Source of the DNA: JACMRP01 sp047302465 | GTDB lineage: Bacteria > Bdellovibrionota > Bdellovibrionia > Bdellovibrionales > Bdellovibrionaceae | Direction: 5' to 3' | Length of the DNA stretch: 64,000 bases | Assembly (NCBI RefSeq): GCF_047302465.1 | Contig: NZ_CP178621.1 | Span: forward strand, 4,030,001-4,094,000 | Part shown: one piece after another, positions 45,141 to 53,772 of the stretch | How positions within the stretch are numbered: the stretch's first letter is position 1 | Layout: every line of letters starts with the position of its first letter | Notes under the pieces: model-generated | Databases searched by the model: none | Told to the model about the DNA's origin: nothing | What the model saw: the letters and a program-made list of their open reading frames with translations, nothing else | Made by a program: the position numbers and the translations under genes

Positions 45141-46681
45141 TTTCAACCTCTCTGATTCATCAAGGATTGGGTTTTTACTACTCACGTGCTGAAAAATCCT
45201 TCCGAACAAAGCTTAAGAATTTAGAACAAGTACAAAGAGCGAAGCTTGCTGAAACCATGGACTATTTGGCAACCACTCGTATGTGGGGCGAGATCTCTTC
45301 ACAAAGCTACGAGCGGCTAGCTGATAAGATTCCGCTTCGTGACTACAGCGAGTATCACTCTTTAATTGAAGCGCAACGAAAACAAGAATCTGGAATTCTG
45401 TGCCCTGATGTTACCCGCTATGAGCCAACTAGCGGCTCTACAAGTGCGCGGAAGTGGATTCCATATTCTCCTCAGTTCTTAAGTGATATTAACAAAGCGG
45501 CGGCCGTCTGGATGGGAGATCTTTATCAAAGTGTTCCTGGCGTCAAGAATGGGCCCCACTATTGGTCTTTGTCGTGGCTGCCGCAAGAACTGCGCAATCT
45601 CACAAGCAGTGACGATTCAGAACTCTTCCCATGGTGGCAGCAGGTTTTTTTGAAAAACTTCATGGCCGCCCCTGGGTCGTTAGCACTCGCTCCTAGCAGT
45701 GAAGCTGCATGGAGAGCAAGCCTTGCCTATTTATTCTCGCAAAAAGAGTTGGCACTTATCTCTGTTTGGAGTCCAAGCTTTTTACTTAAAATCGCTGAAG
45801 ATCTCCAAAATCTGCATTCAGAAATTCAAAGAGATCTTTCAAGCGGAAGCTGGGGCGCTTACTCCAAAGATCTTTCGTCATTAATTGCTCCGCCAGCCGC
45901 AAGAGCTGACTATGACGACATTAAATCTGCAAAAACACCTCAAGAGTTTTTGCATAAGGTTTGGCCAAATCTAGCCTTAGTAAGTTCTTGGGATTCGGCT
46001 CAGTCAAAACTCTGGGCTCAGGATATCAAGTCCTTGTTCCCAAAAGTCGCCTTTCAAGGAAAGGGGCTCTGGGCTACTGAAGGCGTTGTTAGCTTCCCTT
46101 ATCAGAATCAGAAAATTCTGGCGATGGAATCACATTTCTTCGAATTTAAATGCTTAGCCTCTGGAAAAGTTCTGCCTTCGTGGAAGCTGGAAAAAGACCA
46201 AGAAGTGCAACCGATCCTTTGGACGTCTTCAGGATTTTTACGCTATCCCCTGCAGGACAAAATGAAAGTGACTGGCTTTATCGAAGAAACACCAACCTTT
46301 GAGTTTATGGGGCGTCTTCAGGGTGTGGATATGGTTGGGGAAAAAATGGATAGCGCGACGGCTTCGCAAATTCTTGAAGTTCTGCAAAAAGAGTTTCATT
46401 GCGAACCTATTTGTTTGCTTGCGGTTCAAAATCCAAAACCTTATTACCTTCTGACAACTCGAAAACAAGTTCCTGATTTAAATAAGAAGGTGGAAAACGT
46501 CCTTCAAGAGTATCATCATTATAAAGTGGCCCGCGAACTGGGACAATTGCAAGCCAGCCGGGTCCAAGTAGTTGCAGATATTCACGCATTCTGGGATAAG
46601 ACAAACAAAAGCCAGATCAAGGGACAAAACAAAATTGAATCTCTGCGCTTAGTTGAAACTTGGGATTTAGGAGACAATTAA
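45137..46681 (+). CDS. GH3-family acyl-adenylate/amide synthetase
   Basis: The 514-residue protein contains YEPTSGSTSARKWIPYS near residue 95, the phosphate-binding motif of GH3 enzymes. Further family features are KFLxxLVxxxW-like spacing and a C-terminal lid. GH3 proteins (known from plant hormone conjugation) adenylate a carboxylic acid and join it to an amino acid; bacterial members occur in metabolite clusters. Ligand acids are not readable. It overlaps both neighbours (ATGA before, TAATG after), placing it in the middle of the operon. Confidence 0.85.
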   Translation: MISTSLIHQGLGFYYSRAEKSFRTKLKNLEQVQRAKLAETMDYLATTRMWGEISSQSYERLADKIPLRDYSEYHSLIEAQRKQESGILCPDVTRYEPTSGSTSARKWIPYSPQFLSDINKAAAVWMGDLYQSVPGVKNGPHYWSLSWLPQELRNLTSSDDSELFPWWQQVFLKNFMAAPGSLALAPSSEAAWRASLAYLFSQKELALISVWSPSFLLKIAEDLQNLHSEIQRDLSSGSWGAYSKDLSSLIAPPAARADYDDIKSAKTPQEFLHKVWPNLALVSSWDSAQSKLWAQDIKSLFPKVAFQGKGLWATEGVVSFPYQNQKILAMESHFFEFKCLASGKVLPSWKLEKDQEVQPILWTSSGFLRYPLQDKMKVTGFIEETPTFEFMGRLQGVDMVGEKMDSATASQILEVLQKEFHCEPICLLAVQNPKPYYLLTTRKQVPDLNKKVENVLQEYHHYKVARELGQLQASRVQVVADIHAFWDKTNKSQIKGQNKIESLRLVETWDLGDN

Positions 46682-47418
46682 TGCCCGCGTTGTTAGTGAC
46701 TTTACTATTTTTAGGACTGTGGTGGCTGGCGGGACAGCTGCAAATGTTTGAGACTTCCCTTTTCCCGACAGTGGCAATGGTGGTTAAAGCCTTTTTAGAA
46801 GAGCTGACCTCGGGTCGCCTCTTGGGTGACTGGTGGGCGTCTATCAGTCGTATCTTCATCGGCGGTGGGATGGCGATCCTCTCAGGAGTTCTTTTAGGAC
46901 TTTTGGTTTCTCGCTCTGAAATGTCACGAAAAGCTCTGCGTCCTCATTTTAATTTCTTCCGTTATGTTTCTCCGATTTCGTGGATCCCTTTTGCCATTCT
47001 GTGGTTTGGTGTCGGCGACATGCCGGTGATTTTCCTTATTTATATTTCTTCAGTTTTCCCAATGGTAACTGCGACAAATGCAGCAATGGAAAGAATCCCT
47101 GTCTTGTATTTGAAAGTTGGCAAAGAGTACCGCTTGTCCCCTAGCAATTACTTCTTTGAAGTCATACTTCCAGCGATTTTGCCGGATCTTTTAACAGCTA
47201 TTCGTGTGGTTCTGGGGATTTCTTGGGTGGTGCTGGTAGCGGCAGAGATGATCGCTGGCAAACAAGGACTGGGCTTTGGTATTCACGATGCTCGTAACGG
47301 CCTACGCGTGGATTTGATCGTGGTTTACATGTTACTCATTGGAATCACTGGCTGGGCCATGGATTACGTCATTAGCCGCTTTACAACCAGTGCACGCTTG
47401 AGGTGGAAACATGGCTAA
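46681..47418 (+). CDS. ABC transporter permease (NitT/TauT/Ssu type)
   Basis: The 245-residue permease has six spans with the EAA-type loop EVILPAILPDLLTAIRVVLGISWVVLVAAEM in parts. It matches the SsuC/TauC family. The start at 46681 overlaps the GH3 stop (TAATG) and has TAGGAG upstream. It pairs with the ATPase and binding protein that follow and forms an inner membrane importer. Confidence 0.92.
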   Translation: MPALLVTLLFLGLWWLAGQLQMFETSLFPTVAMVVKAFLEELTSGRLLGDWWASISRIFIGGGMAILSGVLLGLLVSRSEMSRKALRPHFNFFRYVSPISWIPFAILWFGVGDMPVIFLIYISSVFPMVTATNAAMERIPVLYLKVGKEYRLSPSNYFFEVILPAILPDLLTAIRVVLGISWVVLVAAEMIAGKQGLGFGIHDARNGLRVDLIVVYMLLIGITGWAMDYVISRFTTSARLRWKHG

Positions 47419-48118
47419 GGTCATCGAGTTTGCAAATATCTCTTTTTCTTACCGCCAAAGTGCAAAGCTGATTGATAATTTCAATTTGAATATCCACGAA
47501 GGCGAAGTGATCGCGCTATTAGGGCCTTCAGGTTGTGGTAAGACGACACTGATAAATCTTGTAGCCGGTCACTTAAAGGCCGAGCAAGGCACATTAAAGA
47601 ATCCTCTGACTTCTTTGACCATCTTTCAGAAAGACGGCCTTCTGCCGTGGCTGACCGTGAAAGAGAATATCGATTTCGGTCATCGCTATTCTTTAGGTAA
47701 CAGTCAGGAATCCACAGAGAAAATAATTCAGCTCTTTAAGTTGGAACAATATTTGGGTCTTTTCCCTTTTGAGCTTTCAGGAGGTCTTCGTCAGAAGACT
47801 GAAATAGCCCGAGGCCTTGCCGCTGGCGCAAGTTTGCTTTTGATGGACGAGCCTTTTTCTTCTTTAGATGCAATGACACGCATTGAAACCCGTGTAGAGA
47901 CTTTTGAAATTCTGAAAAGCCGTAAAACGACGGTAATTATCGTCACGCACGACTTGTTCGAAGCCGCCCAAGTAGCGGATCGAGTAGTCGTACTAGGCGC
48001 AGCCCCGTTCCGAGTTCAAAAGGATCTGAAACTGCCTGGAAATTTTCCTCGCCAACTGACCTCGAATGAGTTTAAAGAAAGCTTAAGTTTGATCGCACAA
48101 GAAATGGAGACCCCATGA
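47411..48118 (+). CDS. ABC transporter ATP-binding protein (NitT/TauT/Ssu type)
   Basis: The 235-residue ATPase has Walker A GPSGCGKTT, Q-loop FQKDGLLPWL, the signature LSGGLRQK (an L in place of the usual Q of LSGGQ) and Walker B LLLMDEPFSSLD. It overlaps the permease by 8 bases and the binding-protein gene by 4. It drives uptake with the neighbours. Confidence 0.94.
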   Translation: MAKVIEFANISFSYRQSAKLIDNFNLNIHEGEVIALLGPSGCGKTTLINLVAGHLKAEQGTLKNPLTSLTIFQKDGLLPWLTVKENIDFGHRYSLGNSQESTEKIIQLFKLEQYLGLFPFELSGGLRQKTEIARGLAAGASLLLMDEPFSSLDAMTRIETRVETFEILKSRKTTVIIVTHDLFEAAQVADRVVVLGAAPFRVQKDLKLPGNFPRQLTSNEFKESLSLIAQEMETP

Positions 48119-49119
48119 AAAAGAATCTAATCATCGCCTCTGTCGTTATTTTTGCCCTTGTTGTAGGTGCAATTCTTGTCAGAAAACTTGATGGCTCAAA
48201 AGAAAAGATTGATTCCCATGTCATTGAAGTAGGTTTCTTGCCAGTGACTTGCCATCTTACTTGCCCGGTAACGGACTTTGCCACGCAAACTTCGAAAAAG
48301 TATCACTTCGCTTCGAAACGTTTTACAGATTTTCCGACAGTCGCTGAGTCGTTTAAAACCGGAAAGCTAAAAGCCACCTTTTTCGTGGCTCCCCTTGCAA
48401 TGAAATTGGTTGAGCAAGGAGTTCCTGCAAAAATCGTTTACCTTGGTCATCGTGATGGCAGCACTGTCATGGTTCGTAAGGACGATAAAGCCCAATCGTT
48501 GAAAGACCTACAAGGCCGCCGTTTTGCGATCCCAAGCCGCTATAGCAATCAGCACCTAGTGATTCGTAAGCTTATGAAAGATCAAAACATCCCTGCAGAG
48601 TCTATGGAGTTTGTTGAGATGGCTCCGCCAGATATGCCGGGCGCTCTGGCTTCAAAAGCTATCGATGCTTATTTCGTGGGTGAGCCGCATGCTGCTCGAG
48701 CTGAAACCAACGGCACTGGCCGCGTTCTATATCACGCCAAAGACATCTGGCCTAAATTCATTTCTTGCGTTTTGGTGGTAAGCCAAAAACTTATCGACGA
48801 ACAACCAGAAGTTGTCGCGGATCTAGTTCGTGGAATTGCAGAAAGCGGAGAATGGGCTGAAGTAAATCGCGATAAGGCTGCAAAACTTGTAGCTCCGTAC
48901 TTCAAGCAAGATGAAAAGCTTATCGATTACGTTCTTCATCAACCACCAGACAGAGTTAGCTATAAGGGTCTTGCACCAACGAATGAAGAAATGGAAAACA
49001 TCCACGCTATGGCCATCGAAGTAGGAATTCTGACAAAACCTATGAAGGTAGAAGACTATTTGGATCGCCAGTTCTTGCCAAAAGAACTTCTTCCGAATGA
49101 AAACCTAGAAAAGCTATAG
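48115..49119 (+). CDS. ABC substrate-binding protein (NMT1/SsuA/TauA-like), membrane anchored
   Basis: The 334-residue protein begins with an uncleaved-looking hydrophobic span (NLIIASVVIFALVVGAILV) and no lipobox. The binding domain has GFLPVTCHLTCPVTDFA and AIPSRYSNQHLVIRKLM, as in NitT/TauT-type solute receptors. The ligand is unknown; sulfonates, nitrate, pyrimidine-type or aromatic acids are bound by relatives. Coupling to GH3, Rieske and GNAT genes argues for a ligand related to the product or precursor of that pathway. Confidence 0.85.
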   Translation: MKKNLIIASVVIFALVVGAILVRKLDGSKEKIDSHVIEVGFLPVTCHLTCPVTDFATQTSKKYHFASKRFTDFPTVAESFKTGKLKATFFVAPLAMKLVEQGVPAKIVYLGHRDGSTVMVRKDDKAQSLKDLQGRRFAIPSRYSNQHLVIRKLMKDQNIPAESMEFVEMAPPDMPGALASKAIDAYFVGEPHAARAETNGTGRVLYHAKDIWPKFISCVLVVSQKLIDEQPEVVADLVRGIAESGEWAEVNRDKAAKLVAPYFKQDEKLIDYVLHQPPDRVSYKGLAPTNEEMENIHAMAIEVGILTKPMKVEDYLDRQFLPKELLPNENLEKL

Positions 49120-49136
49120 GTCATTAAGAGCCAGCT

Positions 49137-49757
49137 TCACCAACCAACAACCTCGACATCGCGACCAGATTTTTTCTTGTAGTCTGCATAGAACAACTCT
49201 TTTTCACGGATGAGGTATTCATAGCGCTCATCACCTAAGATAGAACGCTCGTATTTTTCTCGGGCTTGCGTACGAAGTACACTATGTGCTTCCCATAATG
49301 CCTCGACCACCGCATCTTGGTTTGCTTGCTTAGCTTTTCTGAGCATCTCTTCATATTCTGGATCTGCTTGCTCGTAGCTTTGATCGTTCAATTGAGTAAT
49401 TTCGGTAGCGGTGACGCCGGCCTCTCGATAAATGTAGTTAGTATGCTCTTGCCAGGAATATGCAAAGTCCAAGTCAGGTTTATGCTCTTCACCAACTTTA
49501 TGCCACGTCTCTGAGCTATCAGAGGCCCGTACATTGCTTTCTTCGAGGGTTTTTTGAATAGGTGCTGTCTCTGTTGTAAGAGGCTTTGCTTTGATGTCTG
49601 CGGCAGTTAGGGTTTGATAGGAAGTTGGTCTGCGTGGCTGAGCTAGCACCGACGGCTCCATGGTTTTATCCACGGCGGAAGGGAGGGACAACCTCTCAAC
49701 CCAGAATCCGCCCGCCATCACCAAGCAGAGCCCTAGAATCACGTATTCTCTTCGCAT
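49137..49757 (-). CDS. Membrane-anchored protein of 206 residues, unknown
   Basis: An N-terminal span (YVILGLCLVMAGGFWV) is followed by a Thr/Pro-rich linker and a helical C-terminal half rich in Glu/Arg/Tyr (QADPEYEEMLRKAKQANQDAVVEALWEAH). It has no enzyme motif I recognise. It is the last chromosomal gene before the tRNA-Val element and is convergent with the ABC operon. Confidence 0.72.
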   Translation of the reverse strand: MRREYVILGLCLVMAGGFWVERLSLPSAVDKTMEPSVLAQPRRPTSYQTLTAADIKAKPLTTETAPIQKTLEESNVRASDSSETWHKVGEEHKPDLDFAYSWQEHTNYIYREAGVTATEITQLNDQSYEQADPEYEEMLRKAKQANQDAVVEALWEAHSVLRTQAREKYERSILGDERYEYLIREKELFYADYKKKSGRDVEVVGW

Positions 49758-50074
49758 AGGTCTATTCTAGTGGATTTCCGCGCCCCTGGCGGATCACAAG
49801 CGTTGCAAATCGTGTCCAGGCCAAATGACCCGAAGAACTTTTAAACTTTGCCCTATCAAGGTCTTTCATAAGCCCAAAGAAAAACAAATCGTTCTAAAGT
49901 TTAACAAAGAGAAAAATTCCAAGATGAGATTCCGTCTAAGGGATCGACAGGCCTAGAAACGAAAAAACCCGCCAGAAGCGGGTTTTTTTACGGGGCCCCA
50001 TCGCGGAAGAGATGGGGAGAATCATCAAATTCAATCATCGGGAGCTAACAAGTTACGACCAGATGTATGGATTG
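49758..50074. other. Chromosomal flank left of the tRNA-Val element
   Basis: About 320 bases without a gene. The stretch contains a strong bidirectional terminator at 49962-49988 and a second hairpin CCCCATC/GATGGGG (49996-50002 and 50011-50017). In the uninterrupted chromosome this flank would lie directly downstream of tRNA-Val, so the terminator is probably that tRNA's native one. Confidence 0.6.
49962..49988. terminator. Bidirectional terminator
   Basis: AAAAAACCCGC (49962-49972), loop CAGAA and GCGGGTTTTTT (49978-49988), 11-bp perfect arms with A- and T-tracts on both sides. It closely resembles the hairpin at 60525-60548 at the far end of the element. Confidence 0.92.
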
Positions 50075-50094
50075 AATTTGGTAGGGAGTACAGG
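50075..50094. repeat. Left attachment site of the tRNA-Val element (direct repeat)
   Basis: AATTTGGTAGGGAGTACAGG is identical to 60549-60568, which covers the 3' end of tRNA-Val. A 20-bp repeat that duplicates a tRNA end next to an integrase gene defines the element boundary (attL). Confidence 0.9.
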
Positions 50095-50212
50095 TCACGA
50101 TGAACGCCTCCCTAAGTATTTGAGATAATTTAACTATTCAACAATATCAATCACTTACGTTTTCGAGAAGCGATACCCTGAGATACTGAGCGATCCATTT
50201 GTAGCCTGATAT

Positions 50213-50232
50213 GGTTCGCAAACGGTTCGCAA
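50213..50232. promoter_or_regulatory. Left arm-type sites for the integrase
   Basis: Two direct GGTTCGCAA copies (50213-50221 and 50224-50232), 11 bases apart or one helical turn, match the pair at 60434-60452 at the other end. They are probably integrase arm-binding sites. Confidence 0.7.
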
Positions 50233-50237
50233 TCACC

Positions 50238-51710
50238 TTATCTTAAGGCTCTAAACCTTTTTCTCATTTTCCAAAGATATGACGCTAACTCCCGCTGAGC
50301 TTTGAGTATGTCTTCCTGCTCTTTCGGGGAAAAAGTGGTTATTTTCTGCTTTAGGTCCTTCCTGTATTGACGCCAAATATCCAACATATCATACGTCAAT
50401 GTTTTGAGTTTATAGACATGATAGAAACGAGGAAAGCTTTGATCGAGAAGTTTCAATATTTCTAAGAAAAAATGAGGGGCAAATCTAACGTCTACCCACG
50501 CATTAAACTTATTAAAATCAAAAAGACATCTGTGCTCTTCTAGGATAATTCTCAGATACCATCTTTGATTTATAATCGAGGCCGGACCCGTGATCTTAAA
50601 ATTCCACTCAAAATCTTTGTATTTAAGATACGAAACGTTTAGGTCGTGAAATGATTCTGAACCTATCGTATAAAGTGAATACCTATTAGGAAATTCATAG
50701 ACCTTTCTGGAGCTTCTATCAAAAAAATGTTTTTGATTATCCTTACTATATTGGATAACACTTCTCAGTGTAATACTTCCAATTTCCTCTGAGCTTTTGG
50801 GCAAAAAAGATACAAATATACCCTTATTAATCTTCTCGTTGTGAGTATAAACTTCCACGATGGGTACACCCGAACGTTCTTTAAATCTAATTGGCTCAAA
50901 TATTTCTTCACTGGGATGTCTGAATAAGCTCATCGCCCGGTGGTACACAAAAAGAAGTATATCAATAACCCACGCTAAAAACTGGGATCCCCAAATCATT
51001 AATAAAAAAAGAATGAAAAAGGAGACGACTAAAATCAGAAATGTGCCTGCCAATATTAAATTGATCCCCTTACCGAGCGTTTGATAAATTGCTATAATAC
51101 GACCACGCCAATGACCGAGATTCTGGCGAGTACTTTGGCTACCCTGCGAGGCTGCCAATCCAAGCTTTTGATTTAGCTTATGTTTCTTGGCTTTTTCAGT
51201 CGTACATGCGCGCTTAATTTTCCTAAATGTATATTCTACGAAATGAATAAATCCAATGATGTAACCATCAAAGCTAAGCTTTGAGAAACCCGTCAGAAAG
51301 TTTAAACATATTGAAAGTAAGACCGCCAAAACCACTGAAAACGTTGTTAGGTAGGCCAAATAAGAGACTAATAAGGTATTTATATTTCTAGGTGTCTGAT
51401 TTTTAAATAGAGCGTCTAGTAACTCTGTGGAAAACCTAGTGGTACTGAATAAATATTGAGACTCAGTCTGAACATCAAACGGACTATATCTTTTAAAAAA
51501 TATTTCAGAAATAATATGTCTTACTTGTTCAGAATCGAAAAGGCAGACTAAAACCGTCGATCCGACAAAAGACGCTAGCAATAAGACAGTTTTACTTGCT
51601 CCAGGGCGAGAAGTCTTAAATGAATACTTTGTTAAAATTTGGACAAACAGGTATCCGGGTAAACCAAATAGCGCAGCTAAAATTAAACTGCCTACTTTCA
51701 AATCATCCAA
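50238..51710 (-). CDS. Polytopic membrane protein, unknown (element cargo)
   Basis: The 490-residue protein has about five hydrophobic spans in the first 260 residues (for example ILAALFGLPGYLFVQI and LILAGTFLILVVSFFILFLLM). A soluble domain of about 230 residues follows, with aromatic and basic content and no motif I recognise. The start is a TTG at 51710 with no clear ribosome site, so the true start may be a little further in. The gene follows a 93-residue gene by 14 bases and is probably coupled to it. As the first gene inside the left end it is a typical place for cargo such as defence. Confidence 0.7.
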   Translation of the reverse strand: MDDLKVGSLILAALFGLPGYLFVQILTKYSFKTSRPGASKTVLLLASFVGSTVLVCLFDSEQVRHIISEIFFKRYSPFDVQTESQYLFSTTRFSTELLDALFKNQTPRNINTLLVSYLAYLTTFSVVLAVLLSICLNFLTGFSKLSFDGYIIGFIHFVEYTFRKIKRACTTEKAKKHKLNQKLGLAASQGSQSTRQNLGHWRGRIIAIYQTLGKGINLILAGTFLILVVSFFILFLLMIWGSQFLAWVIDILLFVYHRAMSLFRHPSEEIFEPIRFKERSGVPIVEVYTHNEKINKGIFVSFLPKSSEEIGSITLRSVIQYSKDNQKHFFDRSSRKVYEFPNRYSLYTIGSESFHDLNVSYLKYKDFEWNFKITGPASIINQRWYLRIILEEHRCLFDFNKFNAWVDVRFAPHFFLEILKLLDQSFPRFYHVYKLKTLTYDMLDIWRQYRKDLKQKITTFSPKEQEDILKAQRELASYLWKMRKRFRALR

Positions 51711-51724
51711 TTAAAATCTGAAGC

Positions 51725-52006
51725 TTAGCCAGTGATGGCTTTTTTTGCCGCTTTTGGCGCGATAATATTCCAGTTTCCTTTTACGCCTTGTAACTTCTTG
51801 GAATTATACGAAGAGTTTAAACTTGTACTAACTTCCGAGTCGGCAGGTTTTGAAAAAACGCTTGAAAAGTCACCTGAGGCAGCTGTGATGACCGTAGAAG
51901 CTCCTTCCCAAACTCTTGCATAAAAAGATTTGGAGTCCCGGTCATTATTAGGATTATTTATTTCGGGAGTTGGATTCATGTCTGGCTTTCTGTCATGTTT
52001 CTTCAT
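51725..52006 (-). CDS. Small Ser/Asn-rich protein upstream of the membrane protein
   Basis: The 93 residues start at ATG 52006 after GGGGGG at about 8 bases. The sequence is polar and low-complexity (NPTPEINNPNNDRDSKSF, SEVSTSLNSSYNSKKL), with no predicted domain. It precedes the 490-residue membrane protein by 14 bases and is likely cotranscribed. It could be a regulator, chaperone or cofactor for that protein; nothing decides. Confidence 0.6.
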   Translation of the reverse strand: MKKHDRKPDMNPTPEINNPNNDRDSKSFYARVWEGASTVITAASGDFSSVFSKPADSEVSTSLNSSYNSKKLQGVKGNWNIIAPKAAKKAITG

Positions 52007-52131
52007 AAATGTCACCCCCCCTATGAAACCATTATATAGCTTATCGGTTAGTGCTCAATGTACGTTAAGGTCAATACAGCCGTTGGTCCAAGCATAAAGT
52101 TAGGCATAATATATGCCGATAATGAACACGA

Positions 52132-52515
52132 ATGCATGGCGTTGATGATAAATATACTAAAATCAAATATTTAGAAGACTTTTTGGTTCTAGACGAGTCT
52201 CAGTCTCTTAGCATAAAGCTTGTGCGGGGCGATAGACTATTACGATTTCTTGAACTGATTCCGGATGATACGCTTACCCGTGTTATGGCTCAAATCATCC
52301 AAGATGACCCAGCTCCACCCCTGGATTCAGAAGATTTCAGAACTTGGGTTGTTCGAAAAAGACAGTTGGCCAATTTAACACAGTCTGAGCTGGCAAAGGA
52401 AATTGGCGTTAGGCCCGAGCAAATTAGTCGGTTTGAGGGTGGCAAATGTCCTTTAAAGACCGAACATCTAATTAAAATTTCAAATCGCTTCTCAAATCAA
52501 ACGGTAGAAAATTAG
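52132..52515 (+). CDS. XRE-family regulator with N-terminal extension
   Basis: The 127 residues have a helical N-terminal part (YTKIKYLEDFLVLDESQSL...) and a C-terminal HTH (TWVVRKRQLANLTQSELAKEIGVRPEQISRFEGG). Phage-like and antitoxin-type regulators share this layout. It is divergent from the 93-residue gene, so it may repress that promoter in the 125-bp gap between them. Confidence 0.8.
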   Translation: MHGVDDKYTKIKYLEDFLVLDESQSLSIKLVRGDRLLRFLELIPDDTLTRVMAQIIQDDPAPPLDSEDFRTWVVRKRQLANLTQSELAKEIGVRPEQISRFEGGKCPLKTEHLIKISNRFSNQTVEN

Positions 52516-52774
52516 TCCCATGCCAGTCTTAAACAACAAAACTCGTTAATAAAAATGCAAAAGACGATGGTTCATTATCTACGCACTATAATATGACATT
52601 GTCTTAGTTAGACCCCATCACTATCTAAATTTAGTTCGTTGCTTTTTGGGCTATAGAGAGCGCAACTCTTAGTTTCAACATCTAGTGTATGTAATTTGCC
52701 TATCTTAATTCAAAATTGTTTATAGAAAATTAAAAATAACGCCGAAACATTTCTAAAGAATAAAAGGAGGACAT
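52516..52774. other. AT-rich spacer before DUF3892 gene
   Basis: About 260 AT-rich bases with no ORF or RNA gene that I can support. It must hold the promoter of the DUF3892 gene, whose ribosome site AAAAGGAGGA ends 4 bases before the ATG. Confidence 0.4.
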
Positions 52775-53047
52775 ATGGCTGATATACAAATTACTTGCAT
52801 AACATTATCTGGAGGTAAATCTCACGAGCATATTACTCATGTTGGCAACCCTTCGGGTAGATCACCAGTTGCGGATATCATTGCATGGATTAACAATAGA
52901 ACCCACACCTTCTATGTTATCGATCCAAGAACAGGTAAGCGTGCTCAAGTAGGTGTTGTAAATCCCACTTCAGGTAAACCCTATATTCGAACTTATGCAG
53001 ATGGTGTTTGGGGTGACAATTTACTTTCTTTACCGCTGTGTTCGTAG
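52775..53047 (+). CDS. DUF3892 family protein
   Basis: The 90-residue protein matches the DUF3892 pattern: an N-terminal I-T-C-I start, HITHVGN, HTFYVIDPRTGKRAQVGVV and a Trp-rich end. It is a small all-beta-like domain of unknown function often on accessory DNA. AAAAGGAGG precedes the ATG at 52775. It stands alone within the element, before the HTH gene. Confidence 0.8.
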   Translation: MADIQITCITLSGGKSHEHITHVGNPSGRSPVADIIAWINNRTHTFYVIDPRTGKRAQVGVVNPTSGKPYIRTYADGVWGDNLLSLPLCS

Positions 53048-53230
53048 TTTACTTTGAATCAGGTACTCCCATTTAAATTTCAAAAATGATTAAGCAGTAA
53101 CATGAGGCCTTTATGTTTTGCATATTTAGGCCTAAGCAGTTCCGAAGTTTTCTTTTCAGAAAGTATATAGCGTTCATTTTTAGTTAAAATATTCATTTTT
53201 TTGCTAAAATAGATACTTCAAAGGGCAAGC

Positions 53231-53740
53231 ATGGCTCGTTATCCGAAAGGTTTTCTACCAAAACTAACTCCAAAATTGATCCGGAAGATAGGCGAAAGCA
53301 TGCAAGCAGGTGCCCCCGTAGATACCGCCGCTGGCCTATGCGGAATAAGTAAAGATACGTTATATCGCTGGCTTAGGCTCGCTGAAGGAGATAAGGCAAC
53401 TCCTCTACTTCGAAAATTATCGTACACTATAACGAAATCACAGGCAGAGGCCGAACTAAAAGATCTCGAAGTAATTATCAAAGAAATAGAAGGTGGTAGC
53501 TGGAAAGCCGCCGCCTGGCATCTTGAGCGTTTAGAGCGTTCACGCACAGAAATTGGGGCCCACAAACAGACATTAGAGAAAAATAGTTCCAACGCCGAAA
53601 CGGACACTCCAAACAATGTCGTTATCGTTATACCCCACAATGGACGCACTGAGCTCACAAGAGAAAATTTAATTTCACAGGCTGTCTGGATTGAGAAGAA
53701 GCTCGCTGAACTGGACAAAAAAGAATCTAACCTCAACTAA
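53231..53740 (+). CDS. HTH protein resembling phage terminase small subunit or transposase helix
   Basis: The 169-residue protein has an N-terminal HTH (VDTAAGLCGISKDTLYRWLRLAEG), then a helical AEAELKDLEVIIKEIEGGSWKAAAWHLERLE segment, the layout of small terminase or DNA-packaging-like proteins. No large terminase follows. The next gene is a PIN-like protein 32 bases on, with TTG start, so the two may act together. The role in the element is undetermined. Confidence 0.65.
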   Translation: MARYPKGFLPKLTPKLIRKIGESMQAGAPVDTAAGLCGISKDTLYRWLRLAEGDKATPLLRKLSYTITKSQAEAELKDLEVIIKEIEGGSWKAAAWHLERLERSRTEIGAHKQTLEKNSSNAETDTPNNVVIVIPHNGRTELTRENLISQAVWIEKKLAELDKKESNLN

Positions 53741-53772
53741 CAAATCAGCAATCTGCACATAAAGGAATCCGC

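Noticed and set aside
53239..53736. A 165-codon minus-strand frame opposite the HTH gene
   Set aside because: The plus-strand product has a clear HTH and fits the spacing; the antisense frame is Ser/Arg-rich without a start signal.
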